A DNA stretch of 64,000 bases from Streptomyces ortus (GCF_026341275.1 NZ_JAIFZO010000002.1:3440118-3504117); one strand, 5' to 3'; numbered from the stretch's first letter, positions 1 through 9,189 are shown. Notes: generated by a model from the letters alone, not told the origin. Numbers and translations are program-made.

Positions 1-2
1 GG

Positions 3-344
3 CGTCAGCGTGGCAAGGTCGTGGAGCGGATCGACTTCGAGGCGCAGCAGCCTCTCGGCATGTTCGACGAGACCCTGTACGACGCGCAGGAATTCCAGGC
101 TCTGCCCGGCGACCGTCTGATCTTCGTCAGCGATGGGGTCTACGGCGCTGTCTCCGGGACGGGGGAAGTGTTCAAGGAGCGGGCGCTCGCACGAGCCATT
201 CAAAACGTGCGCCTCCTGCCGGCAGCCTCGGTTCCCCGGGCCGTACTGGAGGAGCTGAGGACGTATCGCGACGCGGATCCCGACGATGACGCCCTCGTCG
301 TCTGCCTTGACTGGTTCGGCCGCGATTCGGCGCGGTCGCACTGA
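3..344 (+). CDS. PP2C/SpoIIE-type protein phosphatase, C-terminal part (5' cut by window edge)
   Basis: The frame is open from the window edge, so the N-terminal part lies outside. The visible residues carry the end of a SpoIIE/PP2C phosphatase fold: an LPGDRLIFVSDGV strand with the metal-ligand Asp, then a helix-rich stretch and the closing DPDDDALVVCLDW motif, where the DD pair is the usual last metal site. In Streptomyces such phosphatases normally sit behind PAS, GAF or membrane sensor domains and dephosphorylate anti-anti-sigma factors. The upstream domains cannot be seen. A GTG at 21 gives an in-frame start but is probably internal. Confidence 0.8.
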   Translation, partial: RQRGKVVERIDFEAQQPLGMFDETLYDAQEFQALPGDRLIFVSDGVYGAVSGTGEVFKERALARAIQNVRLLPAASVPRAVLEELRTYRDADPDDDALVVCLDWFGRDSARSH

Positions 345-373
345 CGGTCGAGTGACGCACGGTCCTTGGCGGC

Positions 374-877
374 TCAGGCTGTGGAGTCGGCCCGGGACGT
401 GTTGATTTCCTCGTCGGTGGCGTTGAGCGTGGCGCTGAGTCCGGCGAGTCCCGTGGCCAGTGCGCGCCGTTCGGTCGAGGGCATGCTGTTGATCGCCTCG
501 TGCAGCATGGCGTCACGCTGCTCTCGGATGCGTCGCAGATGCCGTTTTCCCGAGGGGGTCAGCCGCAGAGCGACCTCGCGTCCGCTGTCAGGCGACGGCA
601 AGCGCTCGAGGAAACCTATGGCCTGCAGGCGGTCGCACATGCGGGTCACGGTCGCGGGTGCGGAGGCGAGCTGGTCGCACACCGTACGCATTCGGATGCC
701 GTCCTGCCGGTCGACGACGTACATCAGACGCAGTTGGGACGCCGAGCCCGGCACGGTGGCACCGGCGGTGGAGTTCCTGGCGTGCTCCCACATCACGTCG
801 AGGAGTTCGGTGATGGCGCTGGCCGACTGGGCCACCTGGTGAAGTGTCCCCGTGGGAGTGGTGCCTGGTGCGGTCAT
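374..877 (-). CDS. MarR-family transcriptional regulator
   Basis: 167 aa, normal MarR length. A helical N-terminal dimerisation arm is followed by a winged helix (LASAPATVTRMCDRLQAIGFLERLPSPDSGREVALRLTPSGKR, broken here as the recognition helix around TVTRMCDRL and the wing around the D-SGRE-V segment), typical of MarR repressors that sense phenolic ligands or oxidants. It converges on the phosphatase gene. The ~440 bp behind its start contains no gene I can support, so its target is not obvious; autoregulation is likely by family habit. Confidence 0.85.
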   Translation of the reverse strand: MTAPGTTPTGTLHQVAQSASAITELLDVMWEHARNSTAGATVPGSASQLRLMYVVDRQDGIRMRTVCDQLASAPATVTRMCDRLQAIGFLERLPSPDSGREVALRLTPSGKRHLRRIREQRDAMLHEAINSMPSTERRALATGLAGLSATLNATDEEINTSRADSTA

Positions 878-1313
878 CGTTGCCCATCAGTGTGTGCTGG
901 TGCCCGGTGAACGGCTGGCAGTGGCGCAGGTGCTGGTGTACGTCGTGCCGTGAGGGGGTCGGGGGGGGCCGGTGAGGAGCAGGATCCGGTCCAGGGGTGC
1001 GGGCCGGTGCCCCAGGCACCACCGTACTCCCGCCGCGGTGGTGCGGCGTCTGCTCGTCGCGATGCCGGAAAGGCTTATGGAGCCGACCATTCCGAGCCCG
1101 CCACCGGGCAGCTGCAGGATCCTCAGTCCGAGCCGGGCGGTGCGCTGTCCTCTGGCCTCGTTCACGAGACGTTCGACGCTCAGCCCGTAGCGCGGCCGTG
1201 CCATCGTGGTTCACGCCGGCGGGTCCTGGCCGTGGCCACGGCCAGGACCCGTATCCCCGCAAGGTCGGCGGTTGTCCCGGCTCAGCTCGCGGGAGCCGGG
1301 ACGGGCCGTCAGG
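878..1313. other. Spacer without a supported gene
   Basis: An open minus frame at 887-1204 (105 aa) begins with a plausible helix (GLSVERLVNEARGQRTARL) but turns into Arg/Pro/Thr-rich low-complexity sequence at its C-terminus and matches no family I know. It may be a remnant or a chance open frame in high-GC DNA. Nothing else is visible here. Confidence 0.4.
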
Positions 1314-1589
1314 TCAAGGGGTTGGTGACCCCGACGTCCAGAGGTGGGAGCTGATCACGTTGTTCGCGTTCGTCGACGTGTTGTCCAGTTCGAGGACGTT
1401 GTCCCGCAGGTCGTCGACGTAGAGCTCGCCCCGTGCGAGGCAGCCCCGCACGCCCTCGTGGCTCGCGTCCGCGTAGAACAGGCCCGGCCCGCGGTCACCG
1501 CCGACGCCGTCGGTCGGGCCGGATTCGACGTACAGCCCGTCAGCACGGGGAGGGCGGATATCACCGTGGCGATGGTCATGGTGGTGCTC
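1314..1589 (-). pseudogene. Possible secreted peptidase-inhibitor-like (I36/beta-gamma-crystallin-like) protein, frameshifted
   Basis: The minus frame ending at 1314 reads as a plausible mature secreted domain: GLYVESGPTDG, GLFYADASHEGVRGCLARG, then VDDLRDNVLELDN and NNVISSHLW. The layout (FY-D----G---GC at the start, N-ISS--W at the end) resembles small I36-type beta-gamma-crystallin proteins. A hydrophobic leader (TIATVISALPVLTGC) lies just upstream but in another frame (minus, near 1545-1580). I infer a one-base shift between leader and mature part. The family assignment is weak and an alternative is an unknown short protein. Confidence 0.35.
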
Positions 1590-1682
1590 TGTCGCCCCCG
1601 TGGCACGCTGTTTCCTTCCGGCCTGAGCGCACCCCCTCCGCTGTGAGTGAATGTCGACGAGGACTGGTTGTCCCCGTTCCAC

Positions 1683-2026
1683 AGAAGAGGATGGGCGTCA
1701 CGATGCGCCCCGTCGTTATGACTGACTGCACAAGCCTTTAGTCTGCGTGCACGGTTGCGCACTGCCGGCAGAACCGCCTCGAAGAGAAGCCGTGGGGCCC
1801 GCTGTCGGGTCCAGGCAGCCTTCCGGCGGAGGTTTCTCCTCCTTGAGGACTACTCGGCGGCGGCCATCTTCAACTTTGGACCTGATCGGGAACGGGCACG
1901 CGGTCGGATGTCCGGGGCCTCCTCGGCACGGACGATGGAGACCAGAGCGAAATCCCACTGGTTCATCTCCACGTGCCCTCGGCAGCTTCCGATCCGAGAG
2001 CCCTCGTACGACAGGAGCACTCCACC
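1683..2026. other. Spacer upstream of the ABC exporter operon
   Basis: No credible gene on either strand. It presumably holds the promoter of the ABC exporter genes; I did not find a convincing operator palindrome. Confidence 0.5.
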
Positions 2027-2809
2027 GTGACCGCCTTCCCCACCGGTGCCCCCACCGCGACCCGCCCCGCCGTGGCCGCGGCCCGCGCAACGGACCTGAC
2101 CAAGGTGTACGGACACGGCGAGACCCAGGTGGTCGCCCTGGACAGCGTCTCTGTCGAGTTCCGGCAGGCCGAATTCACGGCCATCATGGGGCCTTCGGGC
2201 TCCGGCAAGTCCACGCTCATGCACTGCATGGCAGGTCTGGACGCCATCTCCAGCGGCTCGGCGCGTATCGGCGACGTCGAGGTGTCCGCGCTGAAGGACA
2301 AAAAGCTCACCCAGTTGCGCCGCGACAAGATCGGCTTCATCTTCCAGGCCTTCAACCTGCTGCCGACGCTGACCGCCCTGGAGAACATCACGCTCCCCAT
2401 GGACATCGCCGGCCGCAAGCCCAACAAGGACTGGGTGGACATGGTCGTGGAGACCGTCGGCCTGTCCGGGCGGCTCAAGCACCGGCCGAACCAGCTCTCC
2501 GGTGGCCAACAGCAGCGGGTGGCCGTGGCCCGCGCCCTGGCGGGCAAGCCCGAGATCATGTTCGCCGACGAGCCCACCGGCAACCTCGACTCGCGCTCCG
2601 GCGCCGAGGTCCTCGGCTTCCTGCGCAACTCGGTGCAGGAGCTCGGCCAGACCGTCGTCATGGTCACCCATGACCCGGTCGCGGCCGCCCACGCGGGCCG
2701 GGTGATCTTTCTCGCCGACGGCCGGATCGTCGACGAGCTGTACAACCCGACCGCCGGCACCGTCCTCGACCGCATGAAGCGCTTCGACGCCAAGGGGCGC
2801 ACGACCTGA
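2027..2809 (+). CDS. ABC transporter ATP-binding protein, MacB/LolD-type
   Basis: 260 aa. All ATPase motifs are present: Walker A GPSGSGKS, Q-loop FIFQAFNLLPTLTALENI, signature LSGGQQQRVAVARAL, Walker B IMFADEPTGNLDS and the H-loop VTHDP. The Q-loop sequence and ADEPTGNLDS are typical of the MacB/FtsE/LolD class, which powers mechanotransmitting FtsX-type permeases rather than classical importers. The GTG at 2027 is chosen because AGGAG lies at 2013-2017; an ATG at 1973 is in frame but has no such site and would add 18 non-conserved residues. The permease follows after 84 bp, so the two form an operon. Confidence 0.93.
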   Translation: MTAFPTGAPTATRPAVAAARATDLTKVYGHGETQVVALDSVSVEFRQAEFTAIMGPSGSGKSTLMHCMAGLDAISSGSARIGDVEVSALKDKKLTQLRRDKIGFIFQAFNLLPTLTALENITLPMDIAGRKPNKDWVDMVVETVGLSGRLKHRPNQLSGGQQQRVAVARALAGKPEIMFADEPTGNLDSRSGAEVLGFLRNSVQELGQTVVMVTHDPVAAAHAGRVIFLADGRIVDELYNPTAGTVLDRMKRFDAKGRTT

Positions 2810-2893
2810 CGCCGCGCTCGGCGGCCTCCCGGCCCGGCGCCGCCGCACCGCGAACCGGCCACCCCGCTCCCGCCTCTCCTCCAGGACTCCCCC

Positions 2894-5434
2894 ATGTTCC
2901 GTACCGCCCTGCGCAATGTGCTGGCCCACAAGGCCCGGTTGCTGATGACCGTGCTCGCCGTGCTCCTCGGCGTCGCCTTCGTGTCCGGCACCCTGGTGTT
3001 CACCGACACGATCTCGAAGGCCTACCAGAAGAGCTCCGAGAAGGGGTTCGACGATGTCGACGTCGCAGTTCGCCCGCACGACAAGCACGACGACAAGACC
3101 CCCGGTGACCCACCGCGCCTGAGCCGGCGCCTGCTGGACCAGATCTCGGCCGTTCCCGGGGCCGACACGGTCACCGGCACGGTGGCCGGCTACACCGCCG
3201 TCGCCGACAAGGACGGCGATCTCCTCGGCAACGGCTTCTCCAGCACCGGCGGCAACTACTACCCCGCGAAGAACGGCAAGGATCCGCGGTACGACCTCGG
3301 CTCAGGCCGCGCCCCGAACACCGCCGCCGAGGTGGCTCTGGATGCCAAGACCGCCGACCGCGGCGACTACCGCGTGGGCGACACCGTGCGGCTGTCCAGC
3401 GACGGCCCGGTGCGTCAGAAGAAGATCGTCGGCATCTTCTCCACCGACGACGGCAATGTCGCGGCGGGCGGCACCCTCACGCTCTTCGACGACGCCACCG
3501 CGCAGAAGCTGTTCACCAAGCCCGGCCAGTACGACCAGATCGACGTCAAGGCCGCGGCCGGCACCTCCCAGGCGACGCTGAAGGCCGGCGTGGACAAGTT
3601 GCTGCCCGCCAGGTCGGAGGCGGTCACCGGCAAGAAGCTCGCCGACGACCAGGCCAAGGACATCAAGGCCGGCATGAGCGGCCTGCAGACCGGCCTTCTG
3701 GTGTTCGCCGGAATCGCGCTGTTCGTCAGCATCTTCATCATCGCCAACACCTTCACCATGCTGGTCGCCCAGCGCACCCGGGAACTCGCCCTGATGCGCG
3801 CGGTCGGTGCCAGCCGCCGCCAGGTGACCCGTTCCGTGCTGATCGAGGCCACCGTCGTCGGTTCGGTCGCCGCCGTCACCGGGCTCCTCGCCGGCATCGG
3901 CCTCGGTGCCGCACTGCGTTCGCTGCTGGGCGCCACCGGCTCCACGGTCCCCGACGGGCCGCTGGTCGTCTCCTCCACCACCGTCCTGGCGGCGCTCCTC
4001 GTCGGCGTCGTCGTCACCGTCCTCGCCGCCTGGCTGCCCGGGCGCCGCGCCGCGAAGATCCCCCCGATCGCCGCGATGAGCAGCGTGCACGCCGCTCCGA
4101 GCGGCCGCGGCCTCGTCGTACGCAACACGATCGGCGCGATCCTCGCCGGCGGCGGTGTCGCACTGGTCCTCGCCGCGACGGGCATGAGCAGCGGCGACGC
4201 CAAGGCACCGATGGGCCTGGGCGCCGGCGCGCTGGTGATCGGCGTGTTCGTGCTCACCCCGCTGCTGTCCCGGCCGATGATCGCCGCCTGTGCACCGGTG
4301 CTGCGCGTCTTCGGTGTCGCGGGCAAACTCGCCCGCCAGAACGCGGTGCGCAACCCCCGCCGCACCGCCGCCACCGCCTCCGCGCTCATGATCGGACTCA
4401 CCCTCATCACCGGCCTGACCGTGATCGCGGGCAGTGTGCAGAAGAGCATCGACGAGATGGCCGCGGGCTCCTTGCGCAGTGACTACGTCGTCTCCCTGGG
4501 AGCCACCGGCGCCACCGGCCTGTCACCGAATGTGGAGAAGACCCTCAAGCGTACCGACGGCGTCACCGCCACCAGCACCCAACGCACCTCCCCGGCCCTC
4601 GTCGACGGCGACACGGCGACGCTCACCGGCGTCAACGGCGACACCATCGGCCGGATGATCTCGGTCGACTTCAGTTCCGGCTCGCTCTCCGAGGTCACCG
4701 GGAACAACATCGTCGTCGACGACGACACCGCCCAGGACAACAACTGGCACGCGGGCTCCAAGGTCCCGGTCGCCTTCGAGGACAGCGCGAAGGAACAATT
4801 CACCGTGGCAGGCGTCTACGAGGGCAACTCCCTGCTCAACGGAGTCGTCATCGACAGCGCGGTGCTCTCCGCGCACATGGCCGACGTCACCGACAGCAAG
4901 GTGATGGTGAAGACCGAGGACGGCCCGAAGCAGGCCACGAAGGACGCGCTGCAGAAGGCGCTCGGCGACAACCCGGCCATCAATGTGCAGGACAGGAAGG
5001 ACATCTCCAACGACATCGCCAAGGCGATCACCCTGCTGCTGAACATGCTCTACGGGCTGCTCGCCATGGCCGTGATCGTCGCCGTCCTCGGCGTCATCAA
5101 CACCCTGGCCATGTCGGTCTTCGAGCGTTCCCGGGAGATCGGCATGCTGCGCGCCATCGGCCTGGACCGCAAGGGCATCAAGCGCATGGTGCGCCTGGAG
5201 TCGCTGGTCATCTCGCTCTTCGGCGCGGTCCTCGGCCTGTGCCTCGGTGCGTTCTTCGGCTGGGCGACCGGCGAACTGATCGCTCCCTCACTTCCGACGT
5301 ACGAACTGGTCATGCCCTGGGGCCGGCTGGGGCTCTTCCTCGCTCTCGCCGCCGGCGTGGGCATGCTGGCCGCGGTGTGGCCCGCGCGCCGCGCCTCCAA
5401 ACTCAACATGCTGGCGGCCATCAAGTCCGAGTGA
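2894..5434 (+). CDS. ABC transporter permease, two FtsX domains
   Basis: 846 aa, the usual length for actinobacterial double-FtsX permeases. One N-terminal membrane helix (about residues 13-35) is followed by a large extracytoplasmic domain (to ~260), three helices with the FtsX motif RTRELALMRAVGASRRQV, a central helix pair (~410-460), a second extracytoplasmic domain, and a final three-helix FtsX block with ERSREIGMLRAIGLDRKGIKR. It partners the ATPase immediately upstream. Systems of this class move antimicrobial peptides or lipids, or work on the cell wall; the substrate is not visible. No dedicated two-component system lies next to it. Confidence 0.92.
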   Translation: MFRTALRNVLAHKARLLMTVLAVLLGVAFVSGTLVFTDTISKAYQKSSEKGFDDVDVAVRPHDKHDDKTPGDPPRLSRRLLDQISAVPGADTVTGTVAGYTAVADKDGDLLGNGFSSTGGNYYPAKNGKDPRYDLGSGRAPNTAAEVALDAKTADRGDYRVGDTVRLSSDGPVRQKKIVGIFSTDDGNVAAGGTLTLFDDATAQKLFTKPGQYDQIDVKAAAGTSQATLKAGVDKLLPARSEAVTGKKLADDQAKDIKAGMSGLQTGLLVFAGIALFVSIFIIANTFTMLVAQRTRELALMRAVGASRRQVTRSVLIEATVVGSVAAVTGLLAGIGLGAALRSLLGATGSTVPDGPLVVSSTTVLAALLVGVVVTVLAAWLPGRRAAKIPPIAAMSSVHAAPSGRGLVVRNTIGAILAGGGVALVLAATGMSSGDAKAPMGLGAGALVIGVFVLTPLLSRPMIAACAPVLRVFGVAGKLARQNAVRNPRRTAATASALMIGLTLITGLTVIAGSVQKSIDEMAAGSLRSDYVVSLGATGATGLSPNVEKTLKRTDGVTATSTQRTSPALVDGDTATLTGVNGDTIGRMISVDFSSGSLSEVTGNNIVVDDDTAQDNNWHAGSKVPVAFEDSAKEQFTVAGVYEGNSLLNGVVIDSAVLSAHMADVTDSKVMVKTEDGPKQATKDALQKALGDNPAINVQDRKDISNDIAKAITLLLNMLYGLLAMAVIVAVLGVINTLAMSVFERSREIGMLRAIGLDRKGIKRMVRLESLVISLFGAVLGLCLGAFFGWATGELIAPSLPTYELVMPWGRLGLFLALAAGVGMLAAVWPARRASKLNMLAAIKSE

Positions 5435-5444
5435 CCGCGCCTCG

Positions 5445-5561
5445 ATGGCCCTGGGTGACGGCACACACAAGCTGCCGGTGAACGCGGACCTAAACAAAGC
5501 GATCGGCGAGGAGGCGGGCGACATCGTGACCGTCCGTCTGGAGGAACGGCCGGACTCCTGA
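5445..5561 (+). pseudogene. DUF1905-type protein, C-terminal remnant (38 aa)
   Basis: Ten bases after the permease stop a short frame reads LGDGTHKLPVNADLNKAIGEEAGDIVTVRLEER, i.e. the C-terminal core of a DUF1905 domain (dG.h.LpV...lRkAiG.eaGD.V.V.le). The full domain is about 80 residues, so only half remains and there is no ribosome site. I take it as the stump of a deleted gene rather than a functional peptide. Confidence 0.6.
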
Positions 5562-5715
5562 CCCGGGTCCCGGGAACGATCTGGGCGGGCGACCGGGGAC
5601 CCGGCTGGGCGTCCGGGTCTGTGGTAGCGGGCCCGCGCCGAGCCACCGGCAGGTCGTGCGCGGGCAGCCCGTAGGATGGCGGAGTCGTTGAAAACATCGT
5701 CCGGCGGAGGCCTTC

Positions 5716-6513
5716 GTGACCAGATCGACGCGGTCGTCGGACACCGTCCGCGCCGACCAGGCCGACATCCAGGCGGTCAGCCGGGTCAGCCAGATCCTCT
5801 CGCTGTTCGAGCCGGCCATGCCGGAAGTGACCACGGGCGAGGTCGCCGAGCGGCTGGGACTCAACCGCACGACCGCGTACCGGTACTGCACGTCACTGGT
5901 GGCGGCCGGTCTGCTGGAGCGCAATGCCGAGGGCGCGTACGTGCCCGGCGGGCTGCTGCTCCAGTTGGGTGCCTTCGCCATCGGTCACCGCCGTGTCGTC
6001 AACCTGGCGCCCCGTCACATGCAGGCGCTGTCGCGCGTCACCCGGACCAGCGCGGTGCTCAGCCTGTGGGGGCTCACCGGTCCGGTGGTCTCCCGTGTCG
6101 AGGAGAATCTGTCCGCGGTCGTCATCGTGTCCGTGCGGGTCGGCAGTCATCTGCCGTTGGACACGGCCCAGAGCAAGGTCTTCCTCGCCTATCACGCCGA
6201 CCAGTTGTCCATGGAACGGCTGATGGCCAATCTGCCCGGCCCCGCGCGGGACGAGTTGCGCGCCGACGTGGAGCGGGTCCGCGCGGTCGGGCACTGCTTC
6301 GCGATGGGAACGCCGGGCGTGGTCGCGGTGGCGGCGCCCGTCTTCGACGAGTACGGCATCTGCGCCACCCTCGCCGTCGTCGCCCCCGACAACACGCTAC
6401 CGATGTCGGACGACGCTCCCGAACTGCGTGCCGTCGTCGACGCCGCGCGGGCGCTCACGCGGGAACTGGGCGGTCACTACGCGCCGGACGACGCGGAGCG
6501 GCCCGCCGTCTAG
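5716..6513 (+). CDS. IclR-family transcriptional regulator
   Basis: 265 aa. The N-terminal winged helix (VSQILSLFEPAMPEVTTGEVAERLGLNRTTAYRYCTSL, residues ~17-55) is followed by an IclR effector domain with the usual NLAPRHMQALSRVT, GHCFAMGTPGVVAVAAPVFD and AVVDAARALTREL segments. The GTG at 5716 has GGAGG at 5706-5710. IclR proteins sense small carboxylic acids or aromatic metabolites. Its position before the permease gene and the divergent catabolic operon makes it the likely controller of both, probably through the repeated half-sites at 8003-8134. Confidence 0.9.
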   Translation: MTRSTRSSDTVRADQADIQAVSRVSQILSLFEPAMPEVTTGEVAERLGLNRTTAYRYCTSLVAAGLLERNAEGAYVPGGLLLQLGAFAIGHRRVVNLAPRHMQALSRVTRTSAVLSLWGLTGPVVSRVEENLSAVVIVSVRVGSHLPLDTAQSKVFLAYHADQLSMERLMANLPGPARDELRADVERVRAVGHCFAMGTPGVVAVAAPVFDEYGICATLAVVAPDNTLPMSDDAPELRAVVDAARALTRELGGHYAPDDAERPAV

Positions 6514-6573
6514 CCGGGCGGGGCACGGTCCTACCGATGTGGGCCGTCACAGGTCGGCCGTGGCCGCCGGACG

Positions 6574-7953
6574 TCAGGACAGGGCGGGGATCGTGTCGTC
6601 GTCGGCCATGTCGACGTCCTTGGTCTCGGGTCCTAGGAAGCCACCGAGACTGATGAGCACGCCGGCGAGCGCGAGCAGGACGACCGGGGCGACGTGGTCC
6701 GGCACGGCGCCGTCGAGTTGCTGCAGGTAGAACTGGTAGAACGCCGGTGCGATGAGGGCGAGGCTGTAGCCGACGCCGTAACCGGTGGACCGTACGCCGG
6801 CCGGGAACCGCTCGGTCAGGTAGGCCGCGATGGGGCCGAACGTGCCGACGGTCAGGACACCGATGAGTGACCCCCAGCCGAGTGCGGCGCCGATCCCGCC
6901 GTCCGAGGCCATCAGCAGGGAGTAGGCGCCCGTGCCGAGGAACAGGACCACCAGGCCGTAGCCCATGTAGAAGCGCCGTCGCCCGATGCGCTGGGAGAGC
7001 AGACCGTAGAGGGGGAAGGACAGCGCGGCGGCACCGTTCATCACGAGCATGACCAGGGTGACCTGCTCGCTCGACAGCCCGAGGTGGCTCTTCAGCTGGG
7101 CGGGGGCCACGGCCGCCTGCATGTTCGTCGCCAGCCAGACGCCTGTCATCAGCACGAACACCTGCCCGAGGGCCCTGGGGTACTGCCTCAGCAGCCGTAG
7201 GAAGGGCAGTTTGTGCCGCTCGCCGGTCACTTCCACGGGCGGCTCGTGCACCTGCGTCTGGTAATAGCGGAAGAGCACGGCCGCCAGGACGGCGCCGATG
7301 AGGAACGGCACCCGCCAACCCCACTGCACATAGCTGCTGTGCAGCCCGCTGGAACCCATCAGGTTCAGCATCAGCAGGGTGATCCCGGCGATCACGGCGT
7401 ACGCGGCGGGTGAGGTCGAGGTCATGATCGAGGCGTACAGCCCCCGCTTGTGCCGGGGGCTCCACTCCATCGCCAGCGGCACCGCGGTCGTGTACTCGCC
7501 GCCGAGGAAGACCCCGTCGATGAATCTCAGCGCGATCAGCAGGCCGATCGACCACGCCCCGATCGTCTCGTGCCCCGGCAGGCAGGCGATGAGCAGGGTG
7601 ATCACACCGAAGCCGCCGACCGCCACGAGGGTGGTGCGCTTGCGTCCGACCGTGTCGGCGAAGTGCCCGAAGATCACCGCGCCGAGCGGGCGGCCGATCA
7701 GCGTCGACGCGAAGACCAGCGAGGACAGCAGGGCCGTCGTGCTCGCGCTCAGCCCGGCGGACTGGAAGTAGATCATCGCCGGTGCCAGCACCACGATCGG
7801 CAGGTAGATGTCGAACTGGTCGACGAAGTAGGCCAGCGTTCCGCCGCGCACCGCGGCGCGCACCTTGTCGGGGTCCGGACCGTGCGGCGGCAGGGGGCGG
7901 GATACGTCCGAAGCCGCGGACTGCGGCTCGGTGGCGGGTGGCGGTGTGGACAT
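6574..7953 (-). CDS. MFS transporter for an organic acid (MHS/AAHS-like)
   Basis: 459 aa, about 12 membrane helices. Signature elements are GHFADTVGRKRTT after helix 2, LRFIDGVFLGGEYTTAVPLAMEWSP in helices 4-5 and ERFPAGVRSTGYGVGYS in the second half, all typical of metabolite:H+ and aromatic acid symporters. It is divergent from the catabolic operon with a 212 bp shared promoter and next to the IclR regulator, so it most likely imports the substrate of that operon. The substrate cannot be read from the sequence; a carboxylate is expected from the family. Confidence 0.87.
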   Translation of the reverse strand: MSTPPPATEPQSAASDVSRPLPPHGPDPDKVRAAVRGGTLAYFVDQFDIYLPIVVLAPAMIYFQSAGLSASTTALLSSLVFASTLIGRPLGAVIFGHFADTVGRKRTTLVAVGGFGVITLLIACLPGHETIGAWSIGLLIALRFIDGVFLGGEYTTAVPLAMEWSPRHKRGLYASIMTSTSPAAYAVIAGITLLMLNLMGSSGLHSSYVQWGWRVPFLIGAVLAAVLFRYYQTQVHEPPVEVTGERHKLPFLRLLRQYPRALGQVFVLMTGVWLATNMQAAVAPAQLKSHLGLSSEQVTLVMLVMNGAAALSFPLYGLLSQRIGRRRFYMGYGLVVLFLGTGAYSLLMASDGGIGAALGWGSLIGVLTVGTFGPIAAYLTERFPAGVRSTGYGVGYSLALIAPAFYQFYLQQLDGAVPDHVAPVVLLALAGVLISLGGFLGPETKDVDMADDDTIPALS

Positions 7954-8002
7954 CGTCGTCCTCCGAAGTGCCGTGGGCTGTCTACAGCTCGCGATCTACC
8001 TG

Positions 8003-8134
8003 GTTCACAGCAATGCGAACTGCGCGTTCACGAAGCGAACACCGATACCGTAATCAGCCACCGTGGCGCACACAAGGCTGTGGACCAGGGTTGACACCCG
8101 GTCTCATTGTGAACTCATACTTCGTAATGCGAAC
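8003..8134. promoter_or_regulatory. Divergent promoter region with repeated GTTC/GAAC half-sites (candidate IclR operator)
   Basis: Between the permease and the operon four related sites occur. GTTC at 8003-8006 pairs with GAAC at 8017-8020, and GTTC at 8026-8029 pairs with GAAC at 8037-8040. GTGAAC lies at 8109-8114. TTCGTAATGCGAA at 8121-8133 is an exact dyad around TAATG. The string AATGCGAAC occurs twice, at 8012-8020 and 8126-8134. Such spaced dyads suit the dimeric or tetrameric IclR regulator encoded at 5716. Confidence 0.6.
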
Positions 8135-8167
8135 GAGGGGTGAGTCCGTAACGAAGGGTGAGTCCAT
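8132..8167 (+). repeat. 18-bp tandem duplication spanning the ribosome-binding region
   Basis: Two 18-bp units, 8132-8149 and 8150-8167, differ at two positions. Each contains GGGTGAGTCC; the second runs into the ATG at 8166 and the first into GTA at the matching place. An ATG at 8127 is also in frame, so the duplication leaves two possible starts for the first operon gene. Confidence 0.7.
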
Positions 8168-9062
8168 GAAGAAGCCTCCTGCCATCGCGTCCGTCCTGCA
8201 CGGTCTGGTCGACATGCACGTCCACTCCGGTCCCAGCCCGTTTCCCCGCCGCTTCGACCACGTCGAGGCCGCGCAGGACGGCGCCAGGATCGGCCTGCGC
8301 GCCATGGTCGCCAAGTCGCACCACCACAACACCCAGATGGACGTCCTGGCGATGAAGGACCGGCTGGCCGGCGTCGCGGCCACCGTCCACGGCGGCATCG
8401 CGCTCAACAGCACCGTCGGGGGACTGAACGTCCACGCCGTGCGCATGTGCCTGCGCATGGGAGGCAAGGTCGTGTGGTTCCCGACCATCTCCTCGGGCCG
8501 GCACATCGACTGCCACCCCGAGGACGGGTCGTTCCCGACCACCACCGTGCCGCTGACCCTGGAGCGCATCGACATCGTCGACGACAGCGGTGCGCTGAAG
8601 CCCGAAGCCGTGGAGATCCTCGACGAGATCAAGGAACAGCGGGCCGTGGTCAACGGCGGTCACATGTACCCCGAGTACATCCGCACGTTGTTCCACGCCG
8701 CCAAGGAGCGCGGCATCGGCCGGATGGTGGTCAGCCACCCCGACTTCGTGATCGGCGCCGACCGGTCCCTGTGCCGCGAACTCACCGGTCTCGGCGCGTA
8801 CCTGGAGCACGAGGTCGGCCACTACGACCCCGAAGGGCCGGAGCGCTGGGCCCCGGAGCGGCTGATGGGCTGGATCGAGGAGATCGGCCCCGAACACACG
8901 GTCCTCGCCTCCGACTTCGGCCAGAACACGAACCCGAAGCCGGTGGACGCGTGGCTGCGGGTCGCCGAGGCACTGCTCGACCTCGGACTGCCCGCGAAGG
9001 ACCTGCGGCGCATGGTGTGCGACAACCCGGCGTACCTGCTCGACCTCGGCCCCTCCGACTGA
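8166..9062 (+). CDS. DUF6282-type amidohydrolase-like protein, first gene of the catabolic operon
   Basis: 298 aa. The N-terminal LVDMHVHSGPS carries the HxH metal motif of the amidohydrolase/PHP-like TIM barrels. KSHHHNT, VVNGGHMYPEY and MVVSHPDFVIG supply further candidate metal His/Asp residues, and LASDFGQNTNP holds an Asp near the end, in the order expected for such hydrolases. I recognise the overall pattern as DUF6282, whose reaction is not established as far as I know. It probably hydrolyses a lactone, amide or cyclic intermediate feeding the aldolase and BKACE steps. ATG 8166 is preferred; ATG 8127 would add 13 residues. Confidence 0.75.
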   Translation: MKKPPAIASVLHGLVDMHVHSGPSPFPRRFDHVEAAQDGARIGLRAMVAKSHHHNTQMDVLAMKDRLAGVAATVHGGIALNSTVGGLNVHAVRMCLRMGGKVVWFPTISSGRHIDCHPEDGSFPTTTVPLTLERIDIVDDSGALKPEAVEILDEIKEQRAVVNGGHMYPEYIRTLFHAAKERGIGRMVVSHPDFVIGADRSLCRELTGLGAYLEHEVGHYDPEGPERWAPERLMGWIEEIGPEHTVLASDFGQNTNPKPVDAWLRVAEALLDLGLPAKDLRRMVCDNPAYLLDLGPSD

Positions 9063-9189
9063 TCCGCCGCCGCCCGCGACTGACCGTGCCCCTCCCCCAC
9101 CCGGGCCCCTCCCCCGTCGGCCCCGGGGTGCACGGCTCCCTCATCGACCTCATCGCCTTCACCTCCCCCGGCCTCTGAGCGAAAGGACC

